From: Myxococcales bacterium | GTDB lineage: Bacteria; Myxococcota_A; UBA9160; SMWR01 | Reading direction: 5' to 3' | Length of the DNA: 9,898 nucleotides | NCBI GenBank assembly: GCA_022572485.1 | Contig: JACZVU010000092.1 | Coordinates: 1-9,898, forward strand | Shown: positions 5,529-9,898 of the stretch, in pieces | Layout: every line of letters starts with the position of its first letter | Numbering within the stretch: the first letter of the stretch is position 1 | Program-made: the position numbers and the translations under genes | Notes under the pieces: model-generated | What the model was told of the DNA's origin: nothing | The model's input: the letters and a program-made list of their open reading frames with translations, nothing else | Database searches by the model: none

Positions 5529-6821
5529 ATGCATTCGGTGGAGGGTTCCGAGCAGGAGCAGTGTATTCCGCGACTTGCTTCCAGCTGGGACCTATCCAAT
5601 CTGCAATTGAGTCCCGAGGAGGGTTTCTTGCTTTCCCGTATCGACGGCCACACGTCGTTGACATTGCTGCGTCAAATCGGCGGGATTGCTCCCGAAGAGG
5701 TGGATCGCTGTCTCGAGCGTTGGTTGTCCGAAGGCGTCGTCGTGATCGGCGGAGGCAAGCCCGACTGCGCGGAGGTCTCGCCGCAGGTCGCGGAAGCCCA
5801 GGCCGAAGCGGAACCGGTCGATTATAGGTCGGATCCGCGCATCGATTCCTCGCTCGACATCACGCCCGAACTGCAGGCGCAGATTCTCGAATTCGAGGCG
5901 TCCCTCGACAAGCCCTACTTCGAGTTGCTTGACATCTCCCGCGATGCAGACAGCAAGCAGATCAAGCGGGCCTACTTCTCTCTTTCGAAAATCTATCACC
6001 CGGATCGTTACTTTCGAGCCAACCTCGGGGATTACTCGGTGCGCCTCGAGCGGGTCTTCCGGAAGCTCGTCGAGGCCTACGAGCTGTTGTCGGACCCCAC
6101 CACCCGTGCGGAGATCGAACGGACGATGGGACCGATGCCCGAGCCCGAACCGGTCGCCGAGGCGAGTGAGGCGGACGCCGCGCCGAAGCGGGAGCTTCCG
6201 CCCCGCAAGCTCACCAAGCGACAGACCCTCGAGCGCTTGCGCAGGCACTTCCGGATTCCCCCGCAGATTCTCGCCGAGCGAAAGCTCAAGGCGCGCCAAT
6301 TCTTTGAAGTGGCGATGGTTGCGGCGCAACGAGAACGCTGGCATGAGGCGGTGCCGAGTTTGCGCCTCGCCATTGCCTTCGATCCCTGGAATGACGAGTA
6401 CCGCACGCGTTTCTCGGACATTCTCTCGCACTACTACGAGCAGCGAGCAGCCAAGCTTCTCGATTCGGACGGCGACGCGATCGATTCGGGTGGCAAGAGC
6501 GAAGCGCTGCGCCTGCTGGAAGAGGTTTTGATCCACCGGCCAGCAGATCCCGAAGTCAACCATCGGGCAGCGCTGCTGGCCTTCGACCTCCACGATCTAG
6601 GGCGTGCCACGGAGTACGCGGAGGCTGCTTGCGAGCTGTGTCCCGAATCCACCGAGAAGCGGCTCACCCTTGCACGCGTGCTTCGCGCCAACGGTCTGCG
6701 CGAGAAGGCAAAATCAGTTTTGACAGAGGCTGCACGGTTCGATCCTAAAAATAAAGAAGTGAAGGCAAAGTTGCAAGAGCTGCGGCGTCCACGCCGTTCA
6801 GCAAAAGGTGGAGGCGTGTGA
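5529..6821 (+). CDS. J-domain (DnaJ-like) protein with C-terminal TPR repeats
   Basis: The 430-residue product has three parts. Residues 27-75 (LSPEEGFLLSRIDGHTSL, then EEVDRCLERWLSEGVVVI) form a small, probably winged-helix-like domain seen at the front of such proteins in myxobacteria and relatives. Residues 128-198 are a J domain (KPYFELLDISRDA, QIKRAYFSLSKIYHPDR), with the HPD motif that stimulates Hsp70 ATPase at 157-159. Residues 250-418 hold TPR-like helical pairs (for example FFEVAMVAAQRERWHEAV and ALLAFDLHDLGRATEYAEAA) for binding clients. There is no Gly/Phe region, zinc finger or DnaJ C-terminal domain, so it is a class C J-protein with a specialised partner. The TGA stop overlaps the ATG of the following Hsp70 gene, its evident partner. 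A longer form from TTG 5304 would add 75 low-complexity residues and is less likely. The client is unknown. Confidence 0.88.
   Translation: MHSVEGSEQEQCIPRLASSWDLSNLQLSPEEGFLLSRIDGHTSLTLLRQIGGIAPEEVDRCLERWLSEGVVVIGGGKPDCAEVSPQVAEAQAEAEPVDYRSDPRIDSSLDITPELQAQILEFEASLDKPYFELLDISRDADSKQIKRAYFSLSKIYHPDRYFRANLGDYSVRLERVFRKLVEAYELLSDPTTRAEIERTMGPMPEPEPVAEASEADAAPKRELPPRKLTKRQTLERLRRHFRIPPQILAERKLKARQFFEVAMVAAQRERWHEAVPSLRLAIAFDPWNDEYRTRFSDILSHYYEQRAAKLLDSDGDAIDSGGKSEALRLLEEVLIHRPADPEVNHRAALLAFDLHDLGRATEYAEAACELCPESTEKRLTLARVLRANGLREKAKSVLTEAARFDPKNKEVKAKLQELRRPRRSAKGGGV
6807..6814 (+). promoter_or_regulatory. Strong ribosome site for the Hsp70 gene inside the J-protein gene end
   Basis: GGTGGAGG lies 6 bases before ATG 6821. 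The A of that ATG is the last base of the upstream TGA stop (TGATG overlap). This favours ATG 6821 over the in-frame GTG 6818 and implies coupled translation of J-protein and Hsp70. Confidence 0.7.
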
Positions 6822-8386
6822 TGGGGCGCGTGATTGGTATCGATCTGGGAACGACAAATTCTTGTGTCTCTATGGTTGATCAGGGGAAACCGATCGTCAT
6901 CCCCAACACAGGAGGCTACAGGACGACGCCATCGATGTTCGCGATCTCGTCGGACGGAAAACGGCTGGTCGGCCATCTCTGCAAGCGCCAGGCGATCACG
7001 AACCCCGAAAATACACTGTACGCCGTCAAGCGCTTGATTGGACGCCGCTTCGATTCTCCTGAAGTACAGAAGGCGATGAACCTGTGTCCCTTCAAGATCG
7101 TGCGAGGAGAAAACGACGACGCGCGTCTGGAGATCGCCGGCAAGGTATTCACCTGTCCCGAGGTCATGGGCGTGATCGTCCGGGAAATGAAGCGGGTCGC
7201 CGAAGAGTATCTCGGAGAGCCCGTGACGCAGGCAGTGATCACGGTTCCCGCCTACTTCAACGACTCTCAACGACAATCCACAAAGGATGCCGGCAAGATC
7301 GCGGGCCTCGAGGTGCTGCGGATCATCAACGAGCCGACCGCCGCAGCTCTCGCGTACGGGGTTGGTGAAGAGCGAGAGGAGACGATTGCCGTTTACGATC
7401 TGGGCGGCGGAACATTTGACATCTCGATTCTGGAGCTCGGGAGTGGCGTCGTCGAAGTGCTGGCGACTGCCGGAGATACCTTCCTCGGCGGCGAGGATTT
7501 CGACCGCCGTATCGTTTGTCACGTATTGAAGGAATTCCAAGAGGCCGACGGCATCGATCTGAGCAATGACCTGATGGCCTTGCAGCGCCTCAAGGATGCC
7601 TCGGAGAAAGCAAAGTGCGACCTCTCTTCGCTGAGCGTCACCGAGATCAATCTGCCTTTCATTGCGAACGACGAGAGTGGCGCGCGTCATCTCAATATGG
7701 AAATAACGCGAGAAACTCTCGAGGGTCTCGTTGGGGACATCGTTCACAAGACGATGGATGCGGTGCAACAGTGCGTCACGGATGCGGGCCTGACACCTGC
7801 TGATATCGATCAGGTCGTGCTGGTTGGTGGGCAAACCCGCATGCCACTCGTACAGCAATGCGTCACCAGTTTCTTCAAGAAGCCGCCTCATAAGGGTTTG
7901 AATGCCGATGAAGTGGTGGCGATGGGCGCCGGAATTCAAGCCGACATTCTCGACTCGCACGACGATAGTCTTCTGTTGCTCGACGTAACCCCGCTCTCTT
8001 TGGGAATCGGAACGTTCGAGGGGCAATTTGCGCCGCTGATTCTCCGAAACTCGACAGTTCCGACCCGAAAGTCTCACATGTTTACGACGACGCGAGACGA
8101 TCAAACCGCGGTGAAGATCCGGGTTTTACAGGGAGAGAGCGAGCAATCCGACGAGAACCACCTGCTTGGTGAGTTCGTGCTTACTGAAATTCCCAAGGCG
8201 AAGGCGCGAGAGCCCGAGATCGAAGTTTCGTTTGAAATCGATTCGGATGGCATCGTGAATGTCTTTGCTCGCGATGTGGCAACGGAGCGCGAGCAGAGTA
8301 TCACAGTCAACGCAGCGGGTACTCTATCGGAAGAAGAAATAGCGCAGATCATCAAAGAGAACGAAGCGTATGACCTCCCCCAGTAA
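6821..8386 (+). CDS. Hsp70 family chaperone, DnaK-like, lacking the helical lid
   Basis: The 521-residue product is an ATP-dependent chaperone of the Hsp70 class, clearly made for the J-protein encoded just upstream. The nucleotide-binding domain is complete: [14 protein letters not shown] (4-17), AVKRLIGR (68-75) with Lys70, [18 protein letters not shown] (141-158), [13 protein letters not shown] (168-180), DLGGGTFD (193-200) and [10 protein letters not shown] (333-342). The linker [15 protein letters not shown] (384-398) leads into the beta substrate-binding domain (about 393-500). The protein stops at [21 protein letters not shown], where the alpha-helical lid of a ~640-residue DnaK would begin. 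The bases after the stop do not encode lid sequence in another frame, so this is a real short form, not a recent frameshift. Expect weak or fast substrate holding and a specialised client. It is probably a paralogue rather than the housekeeping dnaK, as neither grpE nor a canonical dnaJ is adjacent. Confidence 0.92.
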   Translation: MGRVIGIDLGTTNSCVSMVDQGKPIVIPNTGGYRTTPSMFAISSDGKRLVGHLCKRQAITNPENTLYAVKRLIGRRFDSPEVQKAMNLCPFKIVRGENDDARLEIAGKVFTCPEVMGVIVREMKRVAEEYLGEPVTQAVITVPAYFNDSQRQSTKDAGKIAGLEVLRIINEPTAAALAYGVGEEREETIAVYDLGGGTFDISILELGSGVVEVLATAGDTFLGGEDFDRRIVCHVLKEFQEADGIDLSNDLMALQRLKDASEKAKCDLSSLSVTEINLPFIANDESGARHLNMEITRETLEGLVGDIVHKTMDAVQQCVTDAGLTPADIDQVVLVGGQTRMPLVQQCVTSFFKKPPHKGLNADEVVAMGAGIQADILDSHDDSLLLLDVTPLSLGIGTFEGQFAPLILRNSTVPTRKSHMFTTTRDDQTAVKIRVLQGESEQSDENHLLGEFVLTEIPKAKAREPEIEVSFEIDSDGIVNVFARDVATEREQSITVNAAGTLSEEEIAQIIKENEAYDLPQ

Positions 8387-8389
8387 AGC

Positions 8390-8427
8390 TTTCAGAGCGA
8401 ATCTGAATCAGCCATTCGCGGCTGAAA
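8390..8427 (+). terminator. Extended hairpin after the Hsp70 gene
   Basis: TTTCAG (8390-8395) pairs with CTGAAA (8422-8427), and GCGAAT (8397-8402) pairs with ATTCGC (8414-8419). This gives a 12-bp stem interrupted by an A/GG internal loop, capped by an 11-base loop. It starts 3 bases after the Hsp70 stop. No T-run follows, so it may end transcription weakly or mark mRNA processing. The inner GCGAAT/ATTCGC arms resemble the core of the repeat pair at 3344-3431. Confidence 0.45.
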
Positions 8428-8458
8428 TCGATCGGTCTTGTACGGCCCGGCTCTTTCG

Positions 8459-8998
8459 ATGAGCAATCGCTCGCTGCTCGATTGCCTGGATGCGCCAGTT
8501 CTGGTCGGCGATCCCGATGGGCGAGTGGTCCACCTGAACCCCTCCTTCGAGTCCCACTTTCAAATTTCGCTGGATCAGGCCCGTGATCAGGAGCTGGCCA
8601 CACTCTTTGAAGGGGGCTCGCGTGAAGCGATTCTGAGCGCAGTGGCGGATGTCTGCGGCGGTGCCGAGTCGGTTCGCTTTCAGTTGCGCGAAGAGAGTTG
8701 CGGCTACTGGGCGGTGGCTTCGCCGATTTCAGCGGAGGACAACCGCGTCGGTGTCGTGATTCTGATTACCGTCGAACTCAGCAGCGATCGCCGAATGATC
8801 GAGTGCGCGAGAGAGATCCAGGAGCCGCTCGAGGAACTCAGCCGGTGTCTCGGCGAATTTTCCGAGCAGGTCGGAGGCCGCCGAGCCGAGCGCTATCGCC
8901 TGATGCTGGAAGACGTTTCCAGTACCGTCGAGTTGTTGCGGAAGCGGGCCGACGAACTCCAGAGCTTGCTCTCAGGCGCTTCCGCGATCACCCCCTGA
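8459..8998 (+). CDS. Small PAS-domain protein with a degenerate histidine-kinase-like dimerisation helix
   Basis: The 179-residue soluble protein starts at ATG 8459; TTG 8438 would add seven residues, and neither has a good ribosome site. Residues 5-105 look like a PAS sensor domain: [29 protein letters not shown], and a closing strand [10 protein letters not shown]. Residues 112-172 are two amphipathic helices. [12 protein letters not shown] (116-127) resembles the H-E-I-x-x-P-L box of a histidine-kinase dimerisation domain, but the phosphorylated His is Arg118. No ATP-binding domain follows. The protein therefore cannot act as an ordinary kinase; it may dimerise, sense a ligand or redox state, or modulate another kinase. 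It is separated from the Hsp70 gene by a 72-bp gap with a hairpin and lies 73 bp before argG. The PAS call is moderately sure; the degenerate-kinase reading is inference. Confidence 0.65.
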   Translation: MSNRSLLDCLDAPVLVGDPDGRVVHLNPSFESHFQISLDQARDQELATLFEGGSREAILSAVADVCGGAESVRFQLREESCGYWAVASPISAEDNRVGVVILITVELSSDRRMIECAREIQEPLEELSRCLGEFSEQVGGRRAERYRLMLEDVSSTVELLRKRADELQSLLSGASAITP

Positions 8999-9021
8999 AC
9001 CAGACCCATCGATCATTGCGT

Positions 9022-9049
9022 GTGACCTCGGTGGAGGCTTCGGTAGACT
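9022..9049 (+). promoter_or_regulatory. Weak candidate promoter for argG
   Basis: GTGACC (9022-9027) and TAGACT (9044-9049) are separated by 16 bp, each matching the sigma-70 consensus at 4 of 6 positions. They lie in the 73-bp gap before argG. This is a plausible but weak call; argG could instead be read from an upstream promoter. Confidence 0.25.
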
Positions 9050-9071
9050 GCCCGTCCGGAGGCGCCGATTC

Positions 9072-9898
9072 ATGTCCGCGCGACGTCAAGTGAAGAGAGT
9101 CTGTCTGGCTTATAGCGGTGGTCTGGACACTTCTGTGATCCTCCACTGGCTGATTCACACCTATGGATGTGAGGTCGTGGCCTATACGGCGGACGTGGGT
9201 CAGGAAGAGGAACTCACCGGGCTCCCGGAGAAGGCCAGGGAGACGGGCGCGGTCGACTGTGTGACCCGCGATCTGCGCGAAGAGTTTGCGCGCGACTTCG
9301 TGTTTCCGGCGATCCGCGGAGGGGCGATCTACGAGGGTACCTACCTGCTCGGGACCGCTCTTGCGCGGCCGCTGATCGCAAAGCACCAGGCCGAGGTCGC
9401 TCTTGAAACCGGCTGCGATGCGGTCGCACACGGAGCGACCGGCAAAGGCAATGATCAGGTTCGGTTCGAACTCACGTTTCGAGCCCTCGCTCCTGAACTC
9501 CATATCATCGCGCCGTGGCGCGAGTGGGAGATCCGATCGCGGTCCGACTGTTTCGCGTACTGCGAGAAGTACGGAATCCCGGTGACGGCGACACTCGAAA
9601 AACCCTACTCGATCGATCGCAACCTGATGCACATCTCATACGAGGGCGGGCTTCTCGAAGATCCCTGGCGCGCGCCCGATGAATCGATGTTCCTCATGAC
9701 GAAATCCCCCGAGAAGGCGCCAGACCTGCCTTCCGAGGTCGTGATCGCCTTCGAGCGCGGAACGCCGGTGTCGATCGATGGGGAAACGCTCTCGCCCGCT
9801 CAGTTGCTGCACCGGCTCAACGCGCTTGCCGGGGAACACGGAGTGGGTCGGGTGGACATGGTCGAGAACCGCTTCGTCGGCCTCAAATCTCGCGGTGT
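9072..9898 (+). CDS. argG: Argininosuccinate synthase (ArgG), 3' end cut by the window
   Basis: ArgG joins citrulline and aspartate with ATP to make argininosuccinate, the step after ArgF. The first 275 codons are present (family ~400), and the frame is still open at the window end. The N-type ATP pyrophosphatase P-loop is AYSGGLDTS (13-21). Further motifs are [17 protein letters not shown] (88-104), [13 protein letters not shown] (121-133), APWREWE (147-153) and [10 protein letters not shown] (176-185), followed by EGGLLEDPW (191-199). GGAGG (9058-9062) lies 9 bases before ATG 9072 and supports the start. It lies on the same strand as argB and argF but is separated from them by the J-protein/Hsp70/PAS block. 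argH is likely to follow beyond the window. No unusual residues seen in the visible part. Confidence 0.95.
   Translation, partial: MSARRQVKRVCLAYSGGLDTSVILHWLIHTYGCEVVAYTADVGQEEELTGLPEKARETGAVDCVTRDLREEFARDFVFPAIRGGAIYEGTYLLGTALARPLIAKHQAEVALETGCDAVAHGATGKGNDQVRFELTFRALAPELHIIAPWREWEIRSRSDCFAYCEKYGIPVTATLEKPYSIDRNLMHISYEGGLLEDPWRAPDESMFLMTKSPEKAPDLPSEVVIAFERGTPVSIDGETLSPAQLLHRLNALAGEHGVGRVDMVENRFVGLKSRG

Noticed and set aside
6434..8104. A 556-codon open frame on the minus strand opposite the Hsp70 gene
   Set aside because: Long antisense frames opposite hsp70 genes are a known by-product of their codon pattern; the product has no recognisable motif.

Overview
The window looks like a contig from an uncultured, GC-rich bacterium of the deltaproteobacterial/Myxococcota kind. 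The reasons are an hslU end beside argB, an argB-argF-argG order, a J-domain/TPR protein with the 'LSPEEGFLLSRIDG' N-terminal signature typical of that group, a lid-less Hsp70 and a REC-GAF-GAF regulator. Assignment is from memory of these families, without database support. All recognised genes are on the + strand.

Layout: (1) 1-~420 encodes the start of a family-2 glycosyltransferase. (2) ~420-~1070 encodes the end of a TlpA/thioredoxin-like protein, a promoter-bearing gap and the first ~91 residues of type II 3-dehydroquinate dehydratase (AroQ). That gene pair belongs to a gammaproteobacterial tlpA-aroQ-accB-accC type of locus. (3) From ~1070 the reading frame becomes the C-terminal half of HslU, and from there on the locus is coherent: 'hslU, a REC-GAF-GAF response regulator, a gap with three hairpins and a 35-bp duplicated REP-like element, argB, argF, a ~260-bp gap, a J-domain/TPR protein, a translationally coupled lid-less Hsp70, a hairpin, a small PAS protein with a histidine-kinase-like helix that lacks the histidine, and the first 275 codons of argG (cut by the window end).

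The most striking feature is at the left end. Two consecutive open reading frames (13-705 and 796-1725) are each in-frame chimeras of unrelated proteins, with junctions near 385-450 and 1060-1078. Together they delimit a ~650-bp segment that does not belong to either side. A misassembly or amplification chimera is the simplest reading; a real double recombination is the less likely alternative. Neither fusion should be read as a working AroQ or HslU: AroQ lacks its catalytic histidine region and HslU lacks its Walker A P-loop.

Functionally, argB (second step), argF (sixth step) and argG (seventh step) serve arginine synthesis; argD, which often sits between argB and argF, is absent here. The J-protein and Hsp70 are a chaperone pair made from one transcript (TGATG overlap). 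With the small PAS protein they form a block between argF and argG that has no obvious link to arginine metabolism.
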